From: Candidatus Edwardsbacteria bacterium
Lineage (GTDB): Bacteria; Edwardsbacteria; AC1; EtOH8
Direction: 5' to 3'
Assembly (NCBI GenBank): GCA_018821925.1
Contig: JAHJLF010000067.1
Span: 1 to 51,968, forward strand
Length of the DNA stretch: 51,968 nucleotides
How positions within the stretch are numbered: the stretch's first letter is position 1; every line of letters begins with the position of its first letter. The notes beneath the pieces were generated by a model, which was given only the letters and a program-made list of their open reading frames with translations, was not told where the DNA came from and searched no databases. Positions 34,740 to 43,222 of this stretch are shown piece after piece. Both the position numbers and the translations under genes were made by a program.

Positions 34740-36233
34740 ATGCCGGAGTCCGATATCATACCTAAAGCGATGAACCCCTCCGGCTGGGCTTCGCTGCAGA
34801 AAGCTGCCCAGGTCATAAACCAGGCCTGCCGGGATAACCGGGGCATCGCCGTTTGGGGTCATGACGATATTGATGGCATTGCCAGCACCGCCATCATGCT
34901 GGATGCGCTGCGGGGCAAGGCGGAGGTAATTTATTATATCCCCCCCAAGTCCGTCACGCATTACGGCCTGGACCGGGAGGTGATCGACCAGCTGCTGGCT
35001 AAGGGGGTGTCGCTTTTGATAACCGTGGACTCCGGCATTTCCAGCCTTGATGAGGCGGAGTATGCCGCATCAAAAGGGCTGGAGCTTATTATAACCGACC
35101 ATCACGAACTGCCTCCCCAGCTGCCAAGGGCTCTTTGCCTGCTCAACCCCAAGATCCCGGAGGACCTTCGGCCCAGTCCGGACCTGGCCGGAGCCGGAGT
35201 GGCTCTGTACCTGGCGGCAGCGGTGGACGGGGAATCGTCGGATGATTGGCTGGAAAAATACCCCAACCGGACCGCCTGGGCCGCCCTGGCCACCATTACC
35301 GACCGGGTGCCGATGACGTCTGAGAACTGGCACATCGTCCGGAACGGGCTGGAATTCATCGACGGCAACGAAGTTATCGGCAAACTGAACGATCTGCTGG
35401 GAATATCCAGTGATCAGGGTCTGTCGCCCAGGATAATTTCCCAGACCTATGTGGGGCTGCTGTCCTCCTGCATTTCCCTGGGGTTCCGCCATGAAACCCT
35501 GGAACTGCTACAGGGTGATTTTGATTCCCGGCATTGGGAGGAGTTGTACTCGGAGGAACAGCTGTGGCTGAACCGGATGGAGGACCAGGTGGCGGCCAAG
35601 ACCGAAAAGGCTCTGGCCGACCCCAATCCCCTTAAAGTGTTGGCTGATGATCAAATCCCCTGGAGCCTGGTGGGGCCGGTGGCCGGCGGAGTCAGGGACC
35701 GGACCGGGCACCCGGTAATCATCCTGGGCCGCAAGAACGGCCTGACCGCCGGGGAATGCCGGGGATTCGAGCCGTTCGATTTCGTGGCCATGCTTAACGA
35801 CCTGAAAAGATTTTTCCTCCAACATGGCGGCCACAAGCCGGCCGCCGGCTTCACGGTCATCGAGGGCCGGGAGAAGGAGCTGATCGAGGCCCTGAGAAAG
35901 TATGGAATCAACAATCAAGGCCTGATACTAAAATCAAAGCCGTCGGAGAAAATAGATCATAGACTTACCCGGCTGGATGAGATTGATCCGGTCCTGCCGG
36001 AGATACTTTCACGGGCGCCGTACGGCCCGGTCAACCAGCCGCCGGTCTGCGAGTTTGAAAATTTACTTTTGCCCAAATACAGCCAGCCAGGTGACCGCTA
36101 TTGGTTAAAATATCTTACAGCCAGCCAGAAAAATCAGGATTTTGTAAGCTGTACGTGCCGTTGCACCTTAGATGTGACCCATAAGAACAATTTCTATTTG
36201 GATGTTTTGAGCGTCAAAGTAAACAATTATTAA
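34740..36233 (+). CDS. DHH/DHHA1-family phosphoesterase, RecJ-like exonuclease
   Basis: A 497-residue cytoplasmic protein with no signal peptide. DHH motifs: GHDDIDGIAST (about 40-50, in place of the RecJ DxDxDG), LLITVDSGISS, and TDHHELPPQLP (DHH at about 120-122). The DHHA1 domain carries GGHKPAAGFTV (about 362-372). This is the RecJ arrangement: single-strand 5'-3' exonuclease or oligonucleotide phosphodiesterase. It is shorter than typical RecJ (about 570) and the first motif is unusual, so another DHH activity is possible. It starts 1 nt after the preceding outer-membrane gene, so it is the last gene of the surface run. A cytoplasmic nuclease there is odd and informative. Confidence 0.87.
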   Translation: MPESDIIPKAMNPSGWASLQKAAQVINQACRDNRGIAVWGHDDIDGIASTAIMLDALRGKAEVIYYIPPKSVTHYGLDREVIDQLLAKGVSLLITVDSGISSLDEAEYAASKGLELIITDHHELPPQLPRALCLLNPKIPEDLRPSPDLAGAGVALYLAAAVDGESSDDWLEKYPNRTAWAALATITDRVPMTSENWHIVRNGLEFIDGNEVIGKLNDLLGISSDQGLSPRIISQTYVGLLSSCISLGFRHETLELLQGDFDSRHWEELYSEEQLWLNRMEDQVAAKTEKALADPNPLKVLADDQIPWSLVGPVAGGVRDRTGHPVIILGRKNGLTAGECRGFEPFDFVAMLNDLKRFFLQHGGHKPAAGFTVIEGREKELIEALRKYGINNQGLILKSKPSEKIDHRLTRLDEIDPVLPEILSRAPYGPVNQPPVCEFENLLLPKYSQPGDRYWLKYLTASQKNQDFVSCTCRCTLDVTHKNNFYLDVLSVKVNNY

Positions 36234-36844
36234 TCCGAGCGATTAATACACCGGCAATAAAATAGATCACTAAACCTTACCCGTTTTTTGAACGTCCTTG
36301 TTGTCATGCCCGTGAAAACGGGCATCCACGTCTGGATTCCCGCTGGAGTTTATGCTGAATGCAATGAAGTGCGGGAATGACACATTGCGCTATTTATCCG
36401 CCGAAGTAATAATTGAGGTCAGTGGGAATTCAATCACCGCTAAGACGCTAAGGTCGCAAGAACTTTTCCTTTCGTCATTCTGAGCTCGGCGGCGTGCCAT
36501 GCAAACCGAAGAATCTATATCGGCGCAGATCCTTCAAAGGTTGTGCCAGATGCCGCCCCCAGGATGACGCGCCGCAAATTGTCACCACTTCGAAAGTTTT
36601 ATTTTTGCCAACCTCAGTGCAGGCTCTGAGATCACTACACGCCTTGCAGGCTGGACGGGCGACAATTGTCATCCAACAAACTGTTATGCCTCGAAGTGTA
36701 CTCAGGATGACAAGATATTTTAAACCTCAAAGAACACCAAGGGATAGATCGGTTATAGAGAATCACATAATCTCTTTGCGCCTTTGCGGTAAAAAAGGCC
36801 ACCATTAACGGCTTTCCTTAAAAATACATAGAGAGATAAAGAAT
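36234..36844. repeat. 611 bp gap filled with nested dispersed repeats
   Basis: I see no gene here. It contains the composite element at 36243-36412 and a pair of 'caccgctaagacgctaag' / 'ctttgcgcctttgcggta' inverted ends (36433 and 36799). Inside the pair are a TCATTCTGAGC...GAAGAATCT element, a GGATGACGC element and a CAGTGCAGGCTC block. No promoter stands out before the gene at 36845. Confidence 0.75.
36243..36412. repeat. Composite TIR element, copy 1
   Basis: The left end TTAATACACCGGCAATAAAAT and the right end (minus strand) TTATTACTTCGGCGGATAAAT are imperfect inverted repeats. Inside are the CCCGT-gaaa-ACGGG hairpin and a GGATTCCCGC...GCGGGAATGACA hairpin with an enlarged loop. The copy at 41413-41559 shares more than 50 bp of left-half sequence, including CCGTTTTTTGAACGTCCTTG. 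Confidence 0.75.
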
Positions 36845-37924
36845 ATGGCTGAAGTATTGCTTGAAAACCTGACCAAGGTATATGACAAAAAGGTCACAGC
36901 AGTAAGCCGGGTTAATCTGAAAATCAAGAACGGTGAATTCCTGGTTCTGGTAGGTCCGTCCGGTTGCGGCAAGACCACCATTTTAAGGATGATCGCCGGG
37001 CTGGAGGAGATCACCGAGGGCAGTGTTTACATCGACAACAATATCGTCAACGATGTCGCTCCCAAGGACCGTAACGTGGCCATGGTCTTTCAGAACTACG
37101 CCCTGTACCCCCATATGACGGTGTTTGATAACATCGCCTTTGGGCTCAAGATGGCCAAGATGGATAAGGCCCTGATCAAGGAAAGGGTGGCCCGGACCGC
37201 CGAGATGCTGGACATGCAAAAATACCTGGACCGCAAACCCAAGGCCCTCTCCGGCGGCCAGCGGCAGAGGGTGGCCCTGGCCCGGGCCATCGTCAAATCG
37301 CCCAAGGTCTTTTTGTTCGACGAGCCGCTTTCCAACCTGGATGCCCAGCTCAGGACCCAGACCCGGGCCGAACTGAAAAGGCTCCAGCAGCAGCTCAACA
37401 CCACCGCCATCTACGTCACCCACGACCGGACCGAGGCCATGACCCTGGGCGACCGAATAGCAGTCATCAAGGACGGCCTACTGCATCAGGTGGGCGAGCC
37501 CCTGGCCATTTACAACGACCCGGCCAACCTGTTCGTGGCCAATTTCATCGGCACCCCGGGGATAAATCTGATCCCGGGGAGTTTGATATCCAAGGCAGGG
37601 AAGTTCACTTTTAAAAACAAGCAGATGGAGAAGGAACTGCCGCATATCTCCGCCGGGGCGGAGAACGGCACTCCGGTGCTCCTGGGCATCAGGCCGGAGA
37701 ATATCTCCCTGGCCGGGGAAGGCCAGGGGTTGAGGACGACGGTGGATCTGGTGGAGCAGTTGGGCGGGGAGTCCCTGATCTATACCAAAGCCGAGGACGG
37801 ATCCAAGGTGATCGCCCGGACCTTCGGCAATATTAAGCTGGAGCAGAATAGTTTTATCAATCTTGATTTCAAACCTTCCGAGGCCCATCTCTTCAGGGAG
37901 TCCGACGGGCAGAGGATCAGATAG
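36845..37924 (+). CDS. ugpC: ABC transporter ATP-binding protein, UgpC/MalK/MsmX family
   Basis: A 359-residue ATPase for carbohydrate or glycerophosphate import. Walker A is GPSGCGKTT (about 37-45), the Q-loop is FQNYALYPHM, the signature is LSGGQRQRVALARA (about 135), Walker B is VFLFDEPLSNLD (about 156) and the H-loop is YVTHDRTEAM, where the common Gln after THD is Arg. A C-terminal MOBE/TOBE region follows (about 235-355; LGIRPENISL). It is encoded alone, 14 kb from the permeases at 19153 and 20325. MsmX-type ATPases often serve several importers, so this is their probable energiser. A terminator-like hairpin follows at 37948-37995. Confidence 0.94.
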   Translation: MAEVLLENLTKVYDKKVTAVSRVNLKIKNGEFLVLVGPSGCGKTTILRMIAGLEEITEGSVYIDNNIVNDVAPKDRNVAMVFQNYALYPHMTVFDNIAFGLKMAKMDKALIKERVARTAEMLDMQKYLDRKPKALSGGQRQRVALARAIVKSPKVFLFDEPLSNLDAQLRTQTRAELKRLQQQLNTTAIYVTHDRTEAMTLGDRIAVIKDGLLHQVGEPLAIYNDPANLFVANFIGTPGINLIPGSLISKAGKFTFKNKQMEKELPHISAGAENGTPVLLGIRPENISLAGEGQGLRTTVDLVEQLGGESLIYTKAEDGSKVIARTFGNIKLEQNSFINLDFKPSEAHLFRESDGQRIR

Positions 37925-37947
37925 ATTGCGGTATGATACACAAGAAT

Positions 37948-37999
37948 CAAAAAGCCTTTGTTCGTAGTTTAATGATTACGAGTAATGGCTTTTTGTGTT
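37948..37999 (+). terminator. Terminator-like hairpin after ABC ATPase gene
   Basis: CAAAAAGCC (37948-37956) pairs with GGCTTTTTG (37987-37995), with an inner TTCGTA/TACGAG stem. The 3' arm itself supplies the T-run. Confidence 0.7.
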
Positions 38000-38018
38000 T
38001 TAAGGGGAGGTCGTAACA

Positions 38019-38366
38019 ATGAAAAAGATAGATACATTCGTTATTGTATCAATAATTTTAGCAATTATTTCTATTTCTGGTTTTTTTATTTTCGCTCATG
38101 AGGGTTCTTTGTGGAGTTCCCCGATGTCATTATCAAAGATAATATATAAAGTATATACTTGGTCAGCAGTATCTTTAATATCTTTGATAATGATGACTAT
38201 CGGAATAATTAAAAGCAAAGTAACTAAAAAAACCAGGCATTTGGGTTTTGCCTTAACATTACCTATTGTTATGATAGAATCATTTTTTGCTTTTGCTGGT
38301 ATAGCTGCTTTTGCCCTTGTTGTGGTAATTGCCTACATCGCAACGTATAAATTATGGAAAATTTGA
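38019..38366 (+). CDS. Small AT-rich integral membrane protein, unknown function
   Basis: A 115-residue protein I do not recognise. About four hydrophobic segments are visible: FVIVSIILAIISISGFFIFA, AVSLISLIMMTIGII, FALTLPIVMIESFFAFAG and AALVVVIAYIA-like sequence at the end, separated by short Lys-rich loops. The ribosome-binding site GGGGAGG is strong. Base and codon use are clearly more AT-rich than in the neighbours, with ATA, TTA and AAA codons, which suggests recent acquisition. It lies between a terminator and a new promoter, so it is an isolated unit. Confidence 0.75.
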   Translation: MKKIDTFVIVSIILAIISISGFFIFAHEGSLWSSPMSLSKIIYKVYTWSAVSLISLIMMTIGIIKSKVTKKTRHLGFALTLPIVMIESFFAFAGIAAFALVVVIAYIATYKLWKI

Positions 38367-38455
38367 AAACCTTGTAAGTCTGTAAAACAAAGATAGTCCC
38401 GTTTTTTGGAGGGGCCTCGACATCTAATCGCAATGGACATTTCCACTTATTCGGC

Positions 38456-38485
38456 TTGACAGTCCCCGGTCAATTCATATATAAT
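38456..38485 (+). promoter_or_regulatory. Sigma70-like promoter for the TPR / GH57 pair
   Basis: A -35 TTGACA (38456-38461) and a -10 TATAAT (38480-38485) are separated by 18 bp, 50 nt upstream of the GTG start at 38536. Confidence 0.75.
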
Positions 38486-38535
38486 TGTCATCTGACAGAA
38501 TAAAACAGTCATGAACATTAAGGAGATTTCATAAA

Positions 38536-39210
38536 GTGTCGCACAATATCAGTAAACACCGGATGAAACACGATGAGTTCGCCGAAGATATGATGAAGAC
38601 CATCAATCTGTTCCGGCGCTACAGCACCGAGATACTGGCCGTCCTGGTGGGGGCCCTGATCATAGTGATCGGGCTGTTCTTCGTTGCCCAGAACCGGACC
38701 AAGAACGAGCGGCAGGCCAACCTGCTGCTGGGGTCGGCCCATGCCGCCATGTTCAGCGGCGACGCCCAGCAGTCCCGCCAGGGATACGAGGACATCATCA
38801 AACGTTTCGGTAGCACCGAATCGGCCAAGGAGGCCATGGTGAACCTGGGCAACCTGAACTTCCAGATGCGGAACCAGGAGGAGGCCCTGAAAAATTACCA
38901 GCGGGCGGTCAAGGCCAAGCCCAAAAGCTATCTGTTGATGTCGGCCGCCATCGGCGGGGTGGCAGCCTGTTACGAACAGTCGGGCGATTTCAATAAAGCC
39001 GCCGATGAATACATGCAGATCGTCCTGCGCTATCCCAAGCAGAGCTATATTTCGCTTAACGCCATGCTGTCAGCCGGACGATGCTACCGGGAGGCCGGCA
39101 ATCATATAAAGGCCCGCGAGGTTTATCAGGGGATCGTCAGCAAATATCCCGATGATCAGAACGCCCAAAAGGCCAAGTCTGCCTTGGCCATGCTTCCACC
39201 GGCGGAATGA
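38536..39210 (+). CDS. Membrane-anchored tetratricopeptide-repeat protein
   Basis: A 224-residue protein. A single N-terminal membrane helix is at about 32-54 (EILAVLVGALIIVIGLFFVA), followed by TPR-type helical repeats (LLLGSAHAAMFSGDAQQSRQGY, AMVNLGNLNFQMRNQEEAL, AAIGGVAACYEQSGDFNKAADEY, MLSAGRCYREAGNHIKAREVY). The layout resembles YfgM/BamD-like envelope scaffolds. The start is GTG with AAGGAG upstream, and a sigma70-like promoter precedes it. The GH57 gene follows after 10 bp. Its partner is not evident. Confidence 0.85.
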   Translation: MSHNISKHRMKHDEFAEDMMKTINLFRRYSTEILAVLVGALIIVIGLFFVAQNRTKNERQANLLLGSAHAAMFSGDAQQSRQGYEDIIKRFGSTESAKEAMVNLGNLNFQMRNQEEALKNYQRAVKAKPKSYLLMSAAIGGVAACYEQSGDFNKAADEYMQIVLRYPKQSYISLNAMLSAGRCYREAGNHIKAREVYQGIVSKYPDDQNAQKAKSALAMLPPAE

Positions 39211-39220
39211 GAAAGCAACG

Positions 39221-41356
39221 ATGCCTGCCCTAAACGTCGCGTTTCTGTGGCACATGCACCAACCCTGTTACCGGGAGCCGGATAACAGGGTTTTTCGCCT
39301 ACCGTGGGTAAGGCTGCATGCCCTGAAGGATTATTACGACATGGTCTCCATTGTCCAGCAGTATCCGGACATAAAGCTAAGTTTCAATCTGGTGCCGGTA
39401 TTGCTGGAACAGCTGCAGGATTATGTCTCGGGGAATTGCAGCGATCTGCATCTGGAGGTCAGTAAAAAGTCAGCCGCCGATCTGACCAACGAGGAGAAGG
39501 TCTTCGTGCTGCGGGATTTTTTCATGGCCAACTGGGCCAACATGGTGGAGGTCCATCCCCGATACAGCGAATTGCTTAACAAGCGGGGCCGGAACCCGAA
39601 ACCCGGGGACCTGACCGATATTGCCAAACGGTTCAGCGTCCAGGATATCCGCGATCTGCAGGTCTGGTTCAATCTGTGCTGGACGGATCCGGTTCATTTT
39701 CAAAACGACCCCGGGCTGGCCCGGCTGAAGGCCAAAGGCAGCAATTTTACCGAAGAAGACAAAGGGCTGTTGTGGAACAGCCAGCAGGCCATCCTGGCCT
39801 CGATCATCCCCCTCTATAAAAAGGCTTGGGATTCGGGGCAGATAGAGATATCCACCACCCCGTATTACCACCCCATCCTGCCGTTGCTGTGCGACAGCAA
39901 TATCGCCCGGGAATCAATGCCGGGAGCTCCCCTGCCGACAGCCTTTGTCTTTCCGGAGGACGCAGCCGCCCAGATCACCAAGGGATTGGATTACATGGAG
40001 AAAAATTTTGGCCGGAGACCGGCCGGGATGTGGCCCTCCGAAGGCAGCGTCAGCCGGGAGGCGGTGGAGCAGATGGAGCGGGCCGGGGTCCGCTGGATAG
40101 CCAGCGACGAGGGCATCCTGGAACGGTCGTTGGGTAGGCATCTCCGCAAGGGGCACGAGCTGGCCCACCCTGAGATTTTATATCGTCCTTATCGTCTGGG
40201 CAACTGCAGCCTGTTCTTCCGGGACCGGGTGATCTCTGATAAGCTGGGTTTCGATTATTACAACTGGAACCCGGCCGAGGCGGCCCGGGATCTGGTGGCC
40301 CGACTGGAGCACTCGGCAGAAAAACTGGGGGCTGAGGCCGGCAGGCATATCGCCCCGATAATACTGGACGGCGAGAATGTCTGGGAATTCTTTCCGGATG
40401 ACGGACATGAATTCCTGAACCAATTATACGGCCGCCTGTCTTCAAGCCAAAAGCTGAGATGCTGCACCTTCAGCCAGTATCTGGATGAACAGCAGGATCT
40501 GCCGAGCCTGACAAAACTGTTTCCCGGCTCCTGGATAAACAGCGATTTTCGGATATGGATCGGGGCCGAGGAGGACAATGCCGCCTGGGAACAGCTGCTT
40601 AAAGCCCGGCAGGCCGTCCAGCAGAAAAAACAATTACTGGAGGGCGATCCCGAAAGATATGACAGAGTGATGGAACAGATCTACACCGCCGAGGGCAGCG
40701 ACTGGTGTTGGTGGTATGGCGATAATTTCTCCAGCGAGAATCTGGCCGAATTCGACGAGCTTTTCCGGGGACATCTCCGGGCGGTGTATAAACTGCTGGA
40801 GATGGAGGCGCCGGAACGGCTGTTCCGGCCGATCGCCAAAGAGAGGGCCGGGCGGCAGTTGGTATCCCAGCCCATTGCCTTTATAACTCCGGCCATCGAC
40901 GGCCGGGTCACCGAGTTCTACGAGTGGTCGGGCAGCGGCATCTATGATGTCCATCTCAACGGCGGGGCCATGCGCCGCAGCCAGAGTTATTTTCAGTCGG
41001 TCCACTTCGGTTTCGATGCCGGGAACCTGTACCTGCGACTGGACCCTTCTCCCGGATCCTCTCTGGAATCGCTGGGGGATGTCCAACTTAAGGTGGAACT
41101 GCTCAGCCCGGTCCGCATGGCCCTAACTTTCGACATCAAGAAACAGCAGGGGCCGGGGGGCTGCCTGATAGCGGCGGACCGGATCGTGGAGATGAAGATA
41201 CCCTTTGAACTGACCAGGGCTAATGCCGGAGAAAATATCAGCCTGCTGATAACCCTGGAGGAGGACGGCAACGAACTGGAGAAGCATCCCGACGGGCCGC
41301 CACTGACGATAAAGGTGCCGGGCCGGGATTTCGAGGACCACTTCTGGCAGGCTTGA
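39221..41356 (+). CDS. Glycoside hydrolase family 57 protein (amylase/amylopullulanase-like)
   Basis: A 711-residue cytoplasmic enzyme without a signal peptide. GH57 conserved regions are visible: LWHMHQPCYREP (about 10-21), MWPSEGSVS with the presumed nucleophile E274, and LDGENVWEFF with the presumed acid/base D383. After the catalytic barrel, an alpha-helical region and a beta-rich C-terminal domain (about 545-700) follow, as in larger GH57 members. The family acts on alpha-1,4 and alpha-1,6 glucans. It may process storage glucan or imported oligosaccharide. The ATG at 39221 is chosen because the family motif begins only 9 residues later, and the longer reading overlaps the TPR gene. Confidence 0.92.
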   Translation: MPALNVAFLWHMHQPCYREPDNRVFRLPWVRLHALKDYYDMVSIVQQYPDIKLSFNLVPVLLEQLQDYVSGNCSDLHLEVSKKSAADLTNEEKVFVLRDFFMANWANMVEVHPRYSELLNKRGRNPKPGDLTDIAKRFSVQDIRDLQVWFNLCWTDPVHFQNDPGLARLKAKGSNFTEEDKGLLWNSQQAILASIIPLYKKAWDSGQIEISTTPYYHPILPLLCDSNIARESMPGAPLPTAFVFPEDAAAQITKGLDYMEKNFGRRPAGMWPSEGSVSREAVEQMERAGVRWIASDEGILERSLGRHLRKGHELAHPEILYRPYRLGNCSLFFRDRVISDKLGFDYYNWNPAEAARDLVARLEHSAEKLGAEAGRHIAPIILDGENVWEFFPDDGHEFLNQLYGRLSSSQKLRCCTFSQYLDEQQDLPSLTKLFPGSWINSDFRIWIGAEEDNAAWEQLLKARQAVQQKKQLLEGDPERYDRVMEQIYTAEGSDWCWWYGDNFSSENLAEFDELFRGHLRAVYKLLEMEAPERLFRPIAKERAGRQLVSQPIAFITPAIDGRVTEFYEWSGSGIYDVHLNGGAMRRSQSYFQSVHFGFDAGNLYLRLDPSPGSSLESLGDVQLKVELLSPVRMALTFDIKKQQGPGGCLIAADRIVEMKIPFELTRANAGENISLLITLEEDGNELEKHPDGPPLTIKVPGRDFEDHFWQA

Positions 41357-41412
41357 GATAAGGCCGTGGGTTTACCACAAAGAGCACAAAGGGCACATAG
41401 AACAATCTGCTT

Positions 41413-41559
41413 TTATTACCCCGGCAATTAAATAGGTGAATAATCCTTATCCGTTTTTTGAACGTCCTTGTTGTCATGCCCGTGAAAACGGGCATCCATG
41501 CCGGGATTCCTGCTTTCGCAGGAATGACACATTGCGTTATTTATTTACCGAAGTAATAA
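41413..41559. repeat. Composite TIR element, copy 2
   Basis: The left end TTATTACCCCGGCAATTAAAT and the right end (minus strand) TTATTACTTCGGTAAATAAAT are imperfect inverted repeats of more than 20 bp. Inside are CCCGT-gaaa-ACGGG (41472-41498) and GGATTCCTGC-TTTC-GCAGGAATGACA hairpins (41503-41529). It is 147 bp long and non-coding, and fills the gap before 41588. Confidence 0.75.
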
Positions 41560-41587
41560 AGCCTAAAAAGCCTAGCAAATATAAAAT

Positions 41588-42595
41588 ATGACACAATCGA
41601 TGTATAGATTTGAAATTAGAATAATCTGTTTGCTGGCGTTGCTTGTCCTGTCAGCCGGACCTTTACGGGCCGTCACTCCGGTATTGCGGGGAGCGGGGAT
41701 CGGCCGGACCATTGTTCCTATCCCGGCCCAGAACGGCGATAGATACGGATTAGCCGCCATGGAAAGGCAGGCAATACTGGTTGATCTCTATCCCGGGCTG
41801 GCGGTGGTCAAAGCGGAGATCATCCTGGGGAACCGCAGTGAAAATAGTATTACAATATCTTTGGGCCTCCCCAAAAGCGGAAGCTTTTTCCATGACGAGA
41901 TCTCCATCATTAAGCTGGATTCTTTATTCGATCTGAAAATATCCTGGAAGGGAAAGAGGCTGGCAGTAACAAGTATTACTGCCGATCTCCGATCAAACGA
42001 GGCACACCTTTCTCTGCCCGAATCATATCGCGATTCGGTCAACCACTGGTATGGCTGGATTTTGGATATCCCTTCGCAAAGCCGGGACACCTTAAGGATA
42101 TCCTATGCGGTCAGGACCGGCCCGGCGGAACTGGCCCGGGGCGGCAATATCCGCCAATCTTTCTTTTGGGGGTTTCTGCTGGAGCAGGCCCGGGCCTGGG
42201 ACGGACAACTGCAGGAGACCGAATTGCAGGTCAGCCTCAAGGGTGGGCTTAAGTCGTCGCAAGTTTATGGGGTTTATCCCCGGGAAGTTTTTCAATGCGA
42301 TGATGGCGGAAATCTGTACTTTAATATCTCCGGCCGCAATCCCATCCGGCATGATGATGTTTTAATAGGCTATGATAGCAAAGGTAAGTTCGACTATTTT
42401 ACTGATTATCTGCAAAACAAAGATAAATATTATCAACCGGTAAACCATATTCCGCCCGATAGCTTGAAAATGAGCAAAATGCCGTCCGACAGATTCGATG
42501 TATACCCATCTAAGGAATATACCGTTCTGGGGGCGCTGGCGGCCTGTCTGGCCCTGGTGGCCTTGCTGGTAATATATCTGATAAGGAGGAGATAA
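41588..42595 (+). CDS. Exported type-I membrane protein, unknown function
   Basis: A 335-residue protein I do not recognise. The N-terminal signal is IICLLALLVLSAGPLRA. A long beta-rich extracytoplasmic region follows (IILGNRSENSITISLGLP, DTLRISYAVRTGPAEL). One C-terminal helix, VLGALAACLALVALLVIYLI, precedes an RRR stop-transfer end. The next gene begins 1 nt after the stop, with AAGGAGG inside this gene's end, so the two form a unit. No clear ribosome-binding site precedes its ATG; an in-frame ATG at 41600 is possible. Confidence 0.78.
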   Translation: MTQSMYRFEIRIICLLALLVLSAGPLRAVTPVLRGAGIGRTIVPIPAQNGDRYGLAAMERQAILVDLYPGLAVVKAEIILGNRSENSITISLGLPKSGSFFHDEISIIKLDSLFDLKISWKGKRLAVTSITADLRSNEAHLSLPESYRDSVNHWYGWILDIPSQSRDTLRISYAVRTGPAELARGGNIRQSFFWGFLLEQARAWDGQLQETELQVSLKGGLKSSQVYGVYPREVFQCDDGGNLYFNISGRNPIRHDDVLIGYDSKGKFDYFTDYLQNKDKYYQPVNHIPPDSLKMSKMPSDRFDVYPSKEYTVLGALAACLALVALLVIYLIRRR

Positions 42596-42596
42596 A

Positions 42597-43220
42597 ATGG
42601 ATAAGTTCGCCCTTTCTACCGGTTTGATCGGCCTGGCAATAGGCCTGGTGGCCCTGCTGGTGCTTGTCTATCTGATCAGCCGCCTGGCAAAGCGAAAGGC
42701 GAGAGCCGGACGGGCCTTCAACCTGCTGTTGAATTCGGCGGTGCTGGCCGTGCTCTCGGCGGCCTTCATATTTCTGTCGCTGTTTGTTCAGACCCTCAAC
42801 CGCTACCTGCACGACCAGCGGATCGGCACCATTACCGCCCGGCAGGAAGGCCAGGCCCTGGTCATGGAGTTTGCCGACCTTAAGACCGAGCGGCAGTTTG
42901 ATTTTGAACTGAACGGCGATCAGTGGATGATCGAGGGCTACATCGTCCGCTGGAACCCGCTGTTGAGATGGCTGGGGGCCGGGGCCTATTATAAGATAGA
43001 CCGTTTCTCAGGTCGCTACGAATCGGACACCTGTTCGCTCAGGCCCGGCAGATATTCTATCGACGATTCCCATCGCGGGCTTTGGAGATACCTGCTGAAA
43101 CATGGCAATAAACTACGGGTGATTGACGCCGCTTACGGGATCGCCGCCTTCCAGTATCCCGGCAGTGAACCATACGGGCTGTATATTAACGACAGCGGCT
43201 TTATAATCAAGAAGGATTGA
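42597..43220 (+). CDS. Two-helix membrane protein, unknown function
   Basis: A 207-residue protein not recognised by name. Two N-terminal helices (GLIGLAIGLVALLVLVYLI and LLNSAVLAVLSAAFIFLSLFV) are separated by a Lys/Arg-rich loop. An approximately 135-residue soluble domain follows (LVMEFADLKTERQFDFEL, WMIEGYIVRWNPLLRWLG, YKIDRF). It is coupled to the protein at 41588 and followed 2 nt later by the pseudopilin gene. The soluble domain is probably on the periplasmic side by the positive-inside rule. Confidence 0.78.
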   Translation: MDKFALSTGLIGLAIGLVALLVLVYLISRLAKRKARAGRAFNLLLNSAVLAVLSAAFIFLSLFVQTLNRYLHDQRIGTITARQEGQALVMEFADLKTERQFDFELNGDQWMIEGYIVRWNPLLRWLGAGAYYKIDRFSGRYESDTCSLRPGRYSIDDSHRGLWRYLLKHGNKLRVIDAAYGIAAFQYPGSEPYGLYINDSGFIIKKD

Positions 43221-43222
43221 AC

